Shown: positions 12,497-22,265 of the stretch, in pieces
Position numbering within the stretch: the stretch's first letter is position 1
Layout of the letters: every line of letters starts with the position of its first letter
NCBI GenBank assembly: GCA_037447655.1
Contig: JBBHKE010001556.1
Span: 64,001-124,000, forward strand
Direction: 5' to 3'
Length of the DNA stretch: 60,000 nucleotides
Source: Zygnema cylindricum
Lineage: Eukaryota > Streptophyta > Zygnematophyceae > Zygnematales > Zygnemataceae
The notes under the pieces: model-generated
Seen by the model: the letters and a program-made list of their open reading frames with translations, nothing else
Database searches by the model: none
Told to the model about the DNA's origin: nothing
Position numbers and translations under genes: made by a program

Positions 12497-13529
12497 TGTT
12501 GAAATCTATAGATTTCTATAGTATTTTCTAGGTTTAAATATGTTTTAATAAAAGGAAAAAGGACGGACAGCCTGCCTCCACCTCGCTCTCTAGCTCCCAT
12601 ACTTGTTGTAGTCACTGAAGGTAAGAGAGAGAGGTTGATCCATGGCTGCCTTTAGTTCAACAGACAGCTATTTTTAGTAGGTTACTAAAAATATACTTGA
12701 CGGACGAGAGATTTGATCCCGGTACCTACGGTTCGTCAAGTTGACCGGTAGCGGTCAGCTTTATCCTAATAGACTAGGACCAATGCTAAGTGCTATGGTA
12801 TGTGATAGATATATATTTAGTTAGGAAGAATTAAATCCATTTAACTAGAACTGTGTACGACGCACATAGATTCAGTTTTATATAGTACGTCGTACGACGC
12901 TAATTCAAAACGGATACCGCGCATTTTATTTCGACATCGGAACAAATATCGCGCAAGTATTTATTACGGCTAAGATTGCGTTTCGCATAAAATCCAACGG
13001 CGCACATCATCGCCGAAATCCCGGAGTGGTCACTTTGGCGTTTTGTGACGTGGCATAACCTGGAGCCACGTGGAGAGATGACATTCGGTCATAGGAATTC
13101 CGAGGAACGTACGGACGAGTGAAAAGCGGACACGCGTCCACTTAATAGCCTTGTCGTACATAGGCCGTACAAAAGGTACATCGGCAGTAGTACTTTTGTG
13201 TACGATACAGTAATCTGATTGGTCCGTACTTCAGTAGATAGGAGTTATTAGAGAGAATCAGGACTTAGAAAATTTTGGTAGGTGGTCACCTCTCCCTTTG
13301 AGAGTTTGTACAAATTGGCATTTTTACTGCCTCATAACTTATCGCCTGGTTGGCCTTTTTCAGTGATTCTTTTTTCTACGGACTCAGGGGAGTCCAGGCT
13401 ACACAGGGGTGCAGTCAAATTGTCAGTTTGCCTTCTTGGGCAGTAGTGGTTGTGGCTTGAAGTGGGTTAGTTAAATACTATCTAGAGGCTTCCTGTATTC
13501 TGTAGTCCAATGGAGGACACAGAATTGCA
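12497..13529 (+). repeat. Element D: 5' LTR
   Basis: The LTR starts TGTTGAAATC and ends AATTGCA. The U3 part contains the conserved block CATACTTGTTGTAGTCACTG (about 12599-12618) and an antisense tRNA-like sequence (12697-12780). The TATA position of the related solo LTR (GTATAAATT at about 20367) reads GTACAAATT here (about 13308). The last 20 bp contain the ATG that opens the gag-pol frame (13510), so the U5 end is coding. Confidence 0.95.
12697..12780 (-). other. tRNA-like sequence in D 5' LTR, antisense to the element
   Basis: The minus strand reads a B-box-like GGGATCAAATCTC preceded by a region resembling a D-arm and anticodon arm. Equivalent copies occur in the other LTRs at the same relative place. 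This copy is degenerate, so a working tRNA is unlikely. The clearest version is at 51867-51943. Confidence 0.45.
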
Positions 13530-16500
13530 GGTTATGGGCCCACCCTCTAGGGTGCCCACCTTCAATGGATCTGGGTTCATCTATTGGGAAGCCATGATGA
13601 TGGGAGCTTTGTGTGAAAAACGATACTGGGGTATCGTCAGTGGACAAGTGAAACGTCCACCTTCGGGAACTCCACCAGGATTTGGGGGAGTAAGGTTTCC
13701 TGCAACAACGGCTGCCTCGGCGGAAGAGGCAGATGATGGGGACAGCAGTGTGTCCGAAAAGGGGAAAGGGAAGGAGACACCCCTCACTCCTATTGCCACA
13801 GTATCGGGAGCGGCAATCGTGAAGACCGTGGAGAACGATACTCAAATGTGGGAGGATGTAAACATGGCTGCCAAGAACTTCATTCTGAGGCACCTCACTC
13901 AAGGTTTGGCCACCCCTCATCTTCACATTTACAAGGCCGAGGAGTTGTGGGTGAGTTTGGTGGAAATTTATAGAGCTCGAACTATTCAGGAGCTCCAGTT
14001 GGCTGAGCAAAAGCTACTGAGTTACACTTACAAAGGAGGAAAGATGCTAGATTACTGTAATGATCTTTCTTGTTTGTATACGGAAATGGAAAGTGCCGGG
14101 TGGATAGGTACAGTGAAAATGAAAGTTAACACCCTTATCATGAAATTACCAAATGAGTTCGAAAACTTAGTGTACCGAGTACAGGGAATGCCTGATAGTT
14201 CATGGAAATGGAACACAGTAGTCAGGATGATACTTGTGCAGGAGAACACAATGGAGATTAGGAGAGGAGGAAAGAGCATTCAAGCTCTAGCAGCAGGAGG
14301 GGACCGATGGGGGAAGGACCCGAAGAAACCTTATAGAGGGGAAAGAGATCATTCAGGGGGACAGAGGCCCCCAAAGGGTCTTTGTCATTATTGCAAAAAG
14401 CCGGGACACTTTATTGCAGATTGTGTCAAGCTATCAGAGCTGAGGCTCCAAGAGAACCGTGGAGGGGGTTCTTCCGGAGGGAAGAAAAAGGCACTTGTGG
14501 TTACAAAAGTGTCAGGAGAAACCGAGGATGAGTCCTCTGAGGAGGATGGGGAGCTTCTTCTTGACGAGAGTTTGGAGGAGAAGGAGATTCCTCGGAGGCA
14601 GAAGTGTGCCCTTGGAGCCATCCGGGAGGCTCCACAGGAAGGATGGATCATCGACTCAGGTGCATCCATGCATATGTGTCGTGATAAAGAACTCTTCACT
14701 AAGCTAAGAAAGATTCCTACTGTAGAGATAGAGTATGGGGATGGGAGAGTGGTTACTACAGATCTAGTGGGATCAGTAGATCTGAAAGTCTTAGTGGAGG
14801 GTAAGACTTCTATACTTACATTCTCAGATGTACTTTACATTCCTCAGCTGAGTAAAAATCTTGTCTCTACGTCTGTGTTAGATGACAAAGAGTTTGATAC
14901 CTTCACCAGAAAGGGAGTCTTTACAGCTAAGTATGGGGATGAAGTTTACTTCACAGCAGATAAGGGTAGCCAAGGAATGTTTAGGCTTAACTTGAGTAAT
15001 GAAAAGAAGAATGCTTACTATGTTGGTGTCCCTAAGATGATGATTTGGCATAAGCGGTTGGGGCATGTACATTTTGATAGGTTAAGGGAAATGAAAAAGC
15101 TTGGGGTAGTAGATGGCATTCAGTTTGGGGATAATGAAATGATGGATGATTGTAGTGGTTGTGCTCAAGGTAAGGCTCACAGACTTCCCTTTCCCAAAGC
15201 CGCCACATATAGAGGTGAGAAAGTGTTAGATTTGGTCCACACAGATATTTGGGGACCTGCAAAAGTACCTTCGGTTGGAGGAAAAAGATTTATGATGACA
15301 ATAACTGATGATTGGTCTAGATACTCTAGAGTCTACTTTCTGAAAAATAAGTCTGAAGCATCAACTTACTTCAAAGAATATAAAGCTTGGAGTGAGAAGT
15401 TGCATGAAACCCCCATTAAGAGGATAAGGAGTGATAATGGGGGGGAATATACCTCTAACGAGTTTGAGGAATATTTGAGAGATGAGGGAGTGCAACACCA
15501 GAAAACTGTACCATATAACCCGGAACAAAATGGGGTAGCTGAGAGGTTGAATCGAACACTAGGAGATAGTGCATGCAGTATGTTGGCAGACAAGAAAATA
15601 GGAAAGAGATTTTGGGCAGAAGCAATGAACTGTGCAAACTATATTAAAAATAGAGTCCTTACCTCAGCTGTAAAGGGAGTGACACCTTATGAGAGATGGG
15701 TTGGAAGGAAACCAGATATCTCACACCTTAAAGTATTTGGTAGCCAAGTTTACAGTCTTGATACGGATAGGAAAAACTGGAAACTAGATGCTAAGGGAAA
15801 ACCTAGATACTTTGTGGGATATGATGAGGATGTTAAGGGATATAGAGTCTATGACTTAGCAAAGAAAGATATCATTCTGGTCAAACACTTAGTTGTCATG
15901 GATGAAGGGAAGTCATTTGACCCCTTCAAATATACAAAAAGGATAAGGATCAGATTTGAGTCCGAAAATGAGGAGAACTCAGTCGTTCCCGAAAAAGACA
16001 TGAGTGAAACTGTGATTACAGACTCAGGGGAGATCGAAGATATAGGAGACTCACCGGAAACCTCACATACTCCTATGGACTTCGAGGAGATGGAAGAAGC
16101 GGGACAAGATACGGTTTTTATGGACAGGGGAGCCGATGAGACAGTGAGAAGAAATCCAAGACTTCCATCCATTCCAGCTTCGGAGTTTGAGGGAGGAAGG
16201 AGGAGCAGCAAAAGGATACAGGAAAAACAAGCTGCCCATAAGGTAACTAAGCTATCTCACCCAGATGAGCCTCAGTCTTACTTAGAGGCACTGAATAGTC
16301 CAGAGAAAGAAAGATGGATTAGGGCCATAAATGATGAGATGGCTTCTATCATGGAAGCAAATACTTGGGAACTAGCGGATTGCCCTCCAGACAGAAAACC
16401 TATTCGATGTAAATGGGTATTTAAACTAAAACTGAACCCAGATAATACAATTGAGAGGTATAAGGCTCGATTGGTAGCGAAGGGGTTCACCCAAAAAGAG

Positions 16501-17859
16501 GGGATTGACTATGAGGAGACCTTTGCTCCAGTTGTTCGGTTCCCATCAGTAAGGATTCTCCTCAGTCTGGCCGCAGCGGAAGACATGGAAATTCACCAGA
16601 TGGATATTAAGACTGCTTTTCTTAATGGTGAGTTAGAGGAAGAAATTTTTATGAGGCAACCCGAGGGGTTTGTGGAAGAAGGAGAAGAGAGCAAAGTGTG
16701 CAGGCTCATAAAGTCCTTATATGGACTGAAACAGGCTCCCCGACAGTGGAATAAGAAACTAGATGAGTTTCTCACCGATCTGGGATACATCCGGATCAGC
16801 TCTGATCATTCTATCTATATGTTTGAAGATGAGAATGGTGTCATTTTTATTGCAATTTATGTGGATGATCTGCTTGTGTTAAGTAAGTCTTTAGAGAATA
16901 TCAATAGGCTAAAGAAAGATCTTAGGGGCAGATTTGATATGAAGGATTTAGGGGAGGCAAAATATATTTTGGGGATCCAAATGGAAAGAGATAGGGGGAA
17001 GAAGATTATCAGACTTACTCAGAAAGAAGCAATAGGTAATATGCTTGAGAAATTCCAGATGGAAAATGCTAACAGTTGTACCACTCCCATGGACTTGAAA
17101 AAAGGAAGTGATGGGAGTGTAGAAGGAGGAGTGATGATCTTAGACGATCAGATGAGTCCAGAGGAAAGAGAATTCATGAAGTCTATCCCTTATAGACAGG
17201 TCGTAGGAAGCTTAATCTATTTTATGAACTGTACCAGGCCGGACATAGCGGCGGCAGTTGGTGTACTCAGTAGGAGTCTTAATGATCCTAGGAAGAGGGA
17301 TTGGGAGGCAGCCAAGAGAGTCATGAGATATCTGGTGGGAACTAGAGAGTTATGGTTGCATTTGGGAGGGGAGCACACTGACATCAATACTTGGAGTGAT
17401 GCCAGTTATGGGGACGCACCTATGAGACGATGCACTTCTGGGTATGTGTTGTATGTTGGGGAAGGTGCTTGCTGTTGGAGCAGTAAGCAACAAAAGGTGG
17501 TTGCTCAGTCTACTATGGAGGCTGAGTATATGGCGTCTTGTTCTGCTGTGAAAGAACTAATGTGGGTGAAGTCATTATTGCAAGAACTGGGATATATGAA
17601 GGAGGGAGTGCATGAAATCTTTTGCGATAATCAAGCTGCAATCGCAATCGCAGCCAATCCAAAACATCATTTCAAAGCAAAACATATGGACATAAGATTA
17701 AGCTTCGTAAGAGAAAAAGTTGAAAACAAAATTTTAAATCTTGTGTATAGACCTGATGAAGAAATGGTGGCTGACATGATGACCAAACCTGTGCCCTCTC
17801 CTAAACTAAAATATTGTCGGGAAAAATGTGGGTTGAAAGAAAAATTAAAATTAGACTAG
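13510..17859 (+). CDS. Element D Gag-Pol polyprotein, intact (1449 aa)
   Basis: This is the single polyprotein of a Ty1/copia retrotransposon: capsid, protease, integrase, reverse transcriptase and RNase H, the proteins that package, copy and insert the element. Visible in order: Gag with VMGPPSRVPTFNGSGFIYW at about residues 8-26; CCHC knuckle C292, C295, H300, C305; protease D-S-G at 382-384; integrase zinc residues H514, H519, C548, C551; integrase core D579, D642, E678; reverse transcriptase D1032 and Y-V-D-D with D1119 and D1120; RNase H D1297, E1339, D1373. There is no stop or shift between Gag and Pol. The start chosen is the ATG inside the LTR; the ATG in the primer-binding site (13534) is an alternative. 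The frame ends 13 bp before the 3' LTR, so almost the whole internal region codes. Integrase precedes reverse transcriptase, the copia order. Confidence 0.95.
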   Translation: MEDTELQVMGPPSRVPTFNGSGFIYWEAMMMGALCEKRYWGIVSGQVKRPPSGTPPGFGGVRFPATTAASAEEADDGDSSVSEKGKGKETPLTPIATVSGAAIVKTVENDTQMWEDVNMAAKNFILRHLTQGLATPHLHIYKAEELWVSLVEIYRARTIQELQLAEQKLLSYTYKGGKMLDYCNDLSCLYTEMESAGWIGTVKMKVNTLIMKLPNEFENLVYRVQGMPDSSWKWNTVVRMILVQENTMEIRRGGKSIQALAAGGDRWGKDPKKPYRGERDHSGGQRPPKGLCHYCKKPGHFIADCVKLSELRLQENRGGGSSGGKKKALVVTKVSGETEDESSEEDGELLLDESLEEKEIPRRQKCALGAIREAPQEGWIIDSGASMHMCRDKELFTKLRKIPTVEIEYGDGRVVTTDLVGSVDLKVLVEGKTSILTFSDVLYIPQLSKNLVSTSVLDDKEFDTFTRKGVFTAKYGDEVYFTADKGSQGMFRLNLSNEKKNAYYVGVPKMMIWHKRLGHVHFDRLREMKKLGVVDGIQFGDNEMMDDCSGCAQGKAHRLPFPKAATYRGEKVLDLVHTDIWGPAKVPSVGGKRFMMTITDDWSRYSRVYFLKNKSEASTYFKEYKAWSEKLHETPIKRIRSDNGGEYTSNEFEEYLRDEGVQHQKTVPYNPEQNGVAERLNRTLGDSACSMLADKKIGKRFWAEAMNCANYIKNRVLTSAVKGVTPYERWVGRKPDISHLKVFGSQVYSLDTDRKNWKLDAKGKPRYFVGYDEDVKGYRVYDLAKKDIILVKHLVVMDEGKSFDPFKYTKRIRIRFESENEENSVVPEKDMSETVITDSGEIEDIGDSPETSHTPMDFEEMEEAGQDTVFMDRGADETVRRNPRLPSIPASEFEGGRRSSKRIQEKQAAHKVTKLSHPDEPQSYLEALNSPEKERWIRAINDEMASIMEANTWELADCPPDRKPIRCKWVFKLKLNPDNTIERYKARLVAKGFTQKEGIDYEETFAPVVRFPSVRILLSLAAAEDMEIHQMDIKTAFLNGELEEEIFMRQPEGFVEEGEESKVCRLIKSLYGLKQAPRQWNKKLDEFLTDLGYIRISSDHSIYMFEDENGVIFIAIYVDDLLVLSKSLENINRLKKDLRGRFDMKDLGEAKYILGIQMERDRGKKIIRLTQKEAIGNMLEKFQMENANSCTTPMDLKKGSDGSVEGGVMILDDQMSPEEREFMKSIPYRQVVGSLIYFMNCTRPDIAAAVGVLSRSLNDPRKRDWEAAKRVMRYLVGTRELWLHLGGEHTDINTWSDASYGDAPMRRCTSGYVLYVGEGACCWSSKQQKVVAQSTMEAEYMASCSAVKELMWVKSLLQELGYMKEGVHEIFCDNQAAIAIAANPKHHFKAKHMDIRLSFVREKVENKILNLVYRPDEEMVADMMTKPVPSPKLKYCREKCGLKEKLKLD
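13530..13544 (+). other. Element D: primer-binding site for an initiator tRNA-Met half
   Basis: GGTTATGGGCCCACC begins directly after the LTR. Its complement matches, as I recall it, the anticodon arm of plant initiator tRNA-Met, not the usual 3' acceptor end (TGGTATCAGAGC is absent). Drosophila copia is known to prime from such an internal site with a cleaved tRNA half. The ATG in the site pairs with the CAU anticodon and is in frame with gag. Confidence 0.8.
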
Positions 17860-17872
17860 AAAATAAGGGGAG
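17860..17872 (+). other. Element D: polypurine tract
   Basis: AAAATAAGGGGAG lies between the Gag-Pol stop and the 3' LTR. It is the expected primer for plus-strand synthesis and is identical in elements C, D and E. Confidence 0.85.
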
Positions 17873-18905
17873 TGTTGAAATCTATAGATTTCTATAGTAT
17901 TTTCTAGGTTTAAATATGTTTTAATAAAAGGAAAAAGGACGGACAGCCTGCCTCCACCTCGCTCTCTAGCTCCCATACTTGTTGTAGTCACTGAAGGTAA
18001 GAGAGAGAGGTTGATCCATGGCTGCCTTTAGTTCAACAGACAGCTATTTTTAGTAGGTTACTAAAAATATACTTGACGGACGAGAGATTTGATCCCGGTA
18101 CCTACGGTTCGTCAAGTTGACCGGTAGCGGTCAGCTTTATCCTAATAGACTAGGACCAATGCTAAGTGCTATGGTATGTGATAGATATATATTTAGTTAG
18201 GAAGAATTAAATCCATTTAACTAGAACTGTGTACGACGCACATAGATTCAGTTTTATATAGTACGTCGTACGACGCTAATTCAAAACGGATACCGCGCAT
18301 TTTATTTCGACATCGGAACAAATATCGCGCAAGTATTTATTACGGCTAAGATTGCGTTTCGCATAAAATCCAACGGCGCACATCATCGCCGAAATCCCGG
18401 AGTGGTCACTTTGGCGTTTTGTGACGTGGCATAACCTGGAGCCACGTGGAGAGATGACATTCGGTCATAGGAATTCCGAGGAACGTACGGACGAGTGAAA
18501 AGCGGACACGCGTCCACTTAATAGCCTTGTCGTACATAGGCCGTACAAAAGGTACATCGGCAGTAGTACTTTTGTGTACGATACAGTAATCTGATTGGTC
18601 CGTACTTCAGTAGATAGGAGTTATTAGAGAGAATCAGGACTTAGAAAATTTTGGTAGGTGGTCACCTCTCCCTTTGAGAGTTTGTACAAATTGGCATTTT
18701 TACTGCCTCATAACTTATCGCCTGGTTGGCCTTTTTCAGTGATTCTTTTTTCTACGGACTCAGGGGAGTCCAGGCTACACAGGGGTGCAGTCAAATTGTC
18801 AGTTTGCCTTCTTGGGCAGTAGTGGTTGTGGCTTGAAGTGGGTTAGTTAAATACTATCTAGAGGCTTCCTCTATTCTGTAGTCCAATGGAGGACACAGAA
18901 TTGCA
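17873..18905 (+). repeat. Element D: 3' LTR
   Basis: The 1033-bp copy of the 5' LTR is offset by 5376 bp. The only difference noticed is near 18871. It includes the antisense tRNA-like segment (about 18073-18156) and the terminal gag ATG (18886), and is followed by the CTTCT duplication. Confidence 0.95.
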
Positions 18906-19428
18906 CTTCTCTCCTTTGTGAAAGTATCCATTGATCCTTTAGTCTGCTAGCTTCTGTTCCTGAATAGTACCGCTACGGTACATCTCTATAAGCGCATCCC
19001 ACAGATCGGATGCCCTTTCCACCTGCAAATGAGGACCTGCGAGTCCTTGTGTGAGATGACGGAGGACAAAATGCTTGGTTGCCATGTTGTTGTAGTCCCA
19101 GGTATCGATATCATTCTCCTCATTCCTCGGTATAGGAGACATGAAAGCAGATCCGGTTGCTATAGGTGTGGATTTCTCTTTTTCTTTCCCTTTTTCCATC
19201 ACGATGCTTTCTGCGTCTTCTAATTCCTCTGATGACGGTGGATCTGGTTTCCTACCAAATCTGCTTCCTCCAAACCCTAGAGGAATAGCAGGAGCGGATG
19301 GGCGCTTCACTCGCCCACTCGGTATTCCCCAAAATCTTTTCTCACATAGGGCTCCCATCATCATACTCTCCCAGTAGATGAACCCAATCCCATTTAATAT
19401 GTGCACCCTAGAGGGTGGGCCCATAACC
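18906..19428 (-). pseudogene. Element C: Gag N-terminus and primer-binding site
   Basis: On the minus strand GGTTATGGGCCCACC (19414-19428) follows the 5' LTR. Gag opens at the ATG within it and reads MGPPSRVHILNGIGFIYWE. The LTR-internal ATG of this copy is followed by an in-frame TAG at the LTR border, so only the primer-site ATG could start Gag here. A TAA at 18939-18941 interrupts the frame shortly before the junction with element D, after which Gag continues at 12496. Confidence 0.88.
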
Positions 19429-21474
19429 TACAACTCTGAGACCTTCATAGGTACTCAGAGTAGGCAGCTTGCTTGAAGCCTCTAAGATAACCTCAGTTCT
19501 TTAAGCATTGTCTGAATATTGCTGACACCTTGACACAATACATGTTGAAATTTATAGATTTCTAGAGTATTTTCTAGGTTTAAATATGTTTTTTAAAAGG
19601 AAAAAGAAAAGGACGGACAGCCTGCCTCCACCTCCGCTCTCTAGCCCCCATACTTGTTGTAGTCACTGAAGGAAAGAGAGAGAGGTGATCCATGGCTGCC
19701 TTAGTTCAACAGACAGCTATTTTTAGTAGGTTACTAAAAATATACTTGACGGACCAGAGATTTGATCCCGGTACCTGCGGTTCGTCAAATCGACCGGTAG
19801 CGGTCAGCTTTATCCTAATAGACTAGGACCAATGCTAAGTGCTATGGTATGTGATAGATATATATTTAGTTCGAAAGGATAAAGTTCATTTAACTAAAAC
19901 TGTTTACGGCGTGCATATATACAGTTTTATAAAGTACGTCGTACGACGCTAATTCAAAACGGATACCACGCATTTTATTTCTACATCGGAACAAATATCG
20001 CGCAAGTATTTATTCCGGCCAAGATTACGTTTCGCATATAATCCAACGGCGCACATCATCGCCGAAATCCCGGAGTGGTCACTTTGGCATTTAGTGACGT
20101 GGCATCACCTGGCGCCACGTGGGGAGACATCATTCGGTCGCGGGAATTCCGAGGAACGTACGGATGAGTGGAAAGTATACACGCGTCCACTTATGGCCTT
20201 GTCGTACAGAGGCCGTACAGAAAGTACATCGGCAGTAGTACTTTTTAGTACTATACAGTTTTGTGATTGGTTCGTACAGGCAGTAGATAGGAGCTGTGAG
20301 AGGGAATTAGGAAAAACTAGGACTTAGGAAAATTTAGGTAGATAGTCATCTCTCTCAGAGAGTTTGTATAAATTGGCATCTTTGCCACCCTATAACTTAT
20401 CGCCTGGTTGGCCGTTTTCAGTGATTCTTTTTTCTACGGACTCAAGGGAGTCCAGGCTACACAGGGGTGCAAACAAATTGTCAGTTTGCCTTCTTGGGCA
20501 GCAGTGGTTGTGGCTTAAAGTGGGTTAGTTAAATACTATCTAGAGACTTCCTGTATTCTGTGGTCCAATGGAGGACACAGAATTGCAATACAGACTGACC
20601 AGACTGCACTCCTTGGAAGGGCTGACTCCCGTGAGTCTGCCACAAAAAGAATCCTTGAATTTGCTCCCTTGAGCAGTTAATTATCAATGGTCAAAGATGA
20701 CCCTTTTTATACAAAAGCTCTCTGAGAGAGAGAGGCGGCTACCTCTAATTTTCTAAGTCCTAAACCCCTCTCTAAACCCTCTCCTACTGATGTACGGAAC
20801 CAATCAATTGAGTGTACAGTACAGAAAGGTATTTGGTCCGAAGTACTTTCTGTACGGCCATTGTACGATATGGCCAGAAAGACGACGCCTGCCATATCCG
20901 GGTTCGCCATAATATGTCCCGGAGATGCCGTCATCCAATGTCATGCTGCCACGTATCATCCGTTGTGGTTGTGACCGAAAACCGCCAAATCGACCATTCC
21001 GCGATGCCGGCTTCTTTCTTCGTCGTTAGATTAATGCCGGCCTTAATTTATAGCCGTTAAAAATACAAGTAGTACATTTCCGGTGTAATTCTATTTTTAA
21101 CTGTGTCTGTGTGATTGGGGTCCGTTTGTCAGTAAATCGAACTTCTCTTTTTTGTCATCTTTAAGTAGCTATCGTACCCTATATACTTCAGCACTGGTCT
21201 TAGACTACAGGGTAAGACTAACGGCTACTTTGACGGATGGTAGGTACCAGGATCAAATCCTGGGTCCGTCAATCCTTTTGGTAAGTTTACCAAGGATCTG
21301 CCTTCTGACTCTAGAAAGAGCATAGGGAGCCATGGCTCTAGCTTCCTCTCCAGCCTTCAGTGACTACGACAAGTATGGGGGCTAGAGAGAGAAGCTAGAA
21401 GCAGGCTGCCTCTGCTTTTTCCTGCTTTTATTTAAATCTTTTAACTAACCTAGAAAATACCTTTTATTTCAACA
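19429..21474 (-). repeat. Element C: 5' LTR, interrupted by a solo LTR
   Basis: The two parts are 19429-19542 and 20593-21474, about 996 bp in total, matching the 3' LTR at 7651-8644. They are separated by the solo LTR and its second ATACA copy. The LTR ends in ATTTCAACA at 21474 (minus-strand start TGTTGAAAT). A tRNA-like segment on the plus strand (about 21214-21280) is antisense to the LTR. Confidence 0.92.
19543..20587 (+). mobile_element. Solo LTR of the D family
   Basis: This 1045-bp LTR starts TGTTGAAATTTATAG and ends AATTGCA. It is flanked by a perfect 5-bp duplication ATACA (19538-19542 and 20588-20592). No internal sequence is present, so the element was lost by LTR-LTR recombination. 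It keeps a TATA-like GTATAAATT near 20367 and the terminal gag ATG (ATGGAGGACACAG near 20568). Confidence 0.95.
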
Positions 21475-22265
21475 GAGATGTATGCAGAGAAAGGGAAAGA
21501 AAACTTAGTCTGTAAACAAATAAAATCTTTGTATGGGCTGAAACAAGCCCCCATACAATGGAACTTAAAACTAGATGAATTTTTTACTGGACTAGGATTT
21601 GAAAGGATTAGTTCAGATCACTCAGTGTATGTACTGCAAGGAGAGGATGGGATTCTTTATATTGCTGTATATGTGGATGACTTGCTTTTACTCAACAAGT
21701 CTATGGATGAGATAAATCGAATTAAAGTTGCTCTAAGGTCAAGGTTCAAGATGAAGGACCTTGGTGAATCTAAGTATATCTTAGGAATACAGGCAGAGAG
21801 AGACAGAAACAAAAAACTCATTATGTTAACCCAAAAGGAAGCAATAAGTAATATGCTGGAAAAATTTGAAATGAAAGATGTAAAAGGATCTATAACTCCC
21901 ATGGAATTTAGATAGAAGCTTGATGGAAGTGAGTCAGACTCAGGCATAATGGTTAGTGAGAGCCTAGAGTCAGGGAAAGAAGAGTTTATGGCTTCAAAAC
22001 CGTATAGACAGGTAGTGGGAAGTCTCATATAATTCATGAATTGTACGAGACCTGACATTGCAGCAGCTGTAGGAGTCCTAAGTAGAAGTCTGCAGAACCG
22101 TAAGAGGGCAGACTCCGAAGCTACAAAAAGAGTTTTGAGATAACTTGTAGTGGCTCGAGATCTTAAGCTGATACTCAAAGGAGGAGAAGTGAAAATGCGG
22201 ACTTCGAGTGACGCCAGCTATAGGGATATGCCAAGCTCGAAATCCACAACCTGCTTCGTCCTAAA
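21475..22265 (+). pseudogene. Element B: RT and RNase H (middle part)
   Basis: This continues B's reverse transcriptase after element C: KSLYGLKQAPIQWN, the Y-V-D-D box in AVYVDDLLLLNKS, YILGIQAERDRNKK and TQKEAISNMLEKF. A stop follows at about 21913 and another in the segment GSLI-stop-FMNCTRPDIAAAVG. The RNase H start reads RTSSDASYRDMPSS and breaks off at 22265, where element E begins. It is a decayed pseudogene by point changes. Confidence 0.88.

Larger units (their letters stand above)
12497..18905 (+). mobile_element. Element D: complete, structurally intact Ty1/copia retrotransposon
   Basis: The element is 6409 bp, flanked by a perfect 5-bp target duplication CTTCT (12492-12496 and 18906-18910). 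It has two 1033-bp LTRs that by eye differ at a single base (CCTGTATTC against CCTCTATTC). The single gag-pol frame is uninterrupted. Primer-binding site and polypurine tract are present. It sits in the gag of element C in opposite orientation, and joining C's flanks minus one CTTCT restores C's frame. Near-identical LTRs mean a recent insertion. This is the best candidate in the window for an element still able to move. Confidence 0.96.
7651..21474 (-). mobile_element. Element C: Ty1/copia retrotransposon, minus strand, split by two insertions
   Basis: On the minus strand the order is 5' LTR (19429-21474, itself interrupted), primer-binding site (19414-19428), gag-pol (19424 down to 8658) and 3' LTR (7651-8644). 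Removing D and the solo LTR, each with one copy of its target duplication, leaves about 6.36 kb, close to D's 6.41 kb. C lies in B's reverse transcriptase. No target duplication is visible at its ends (AAACAA on the left, GAGAT on the right), and the terminal T of the 3' LTR is changed, so a few bases may have been lost at the junction. Confidence 0.9.

Noticed and set aside
7651-21474. Target duplication for element C
   Set aside because: Flanks AAACAA and GAGAT do not match. I could not find a shifted boundary that gives a 5-bp repeat.
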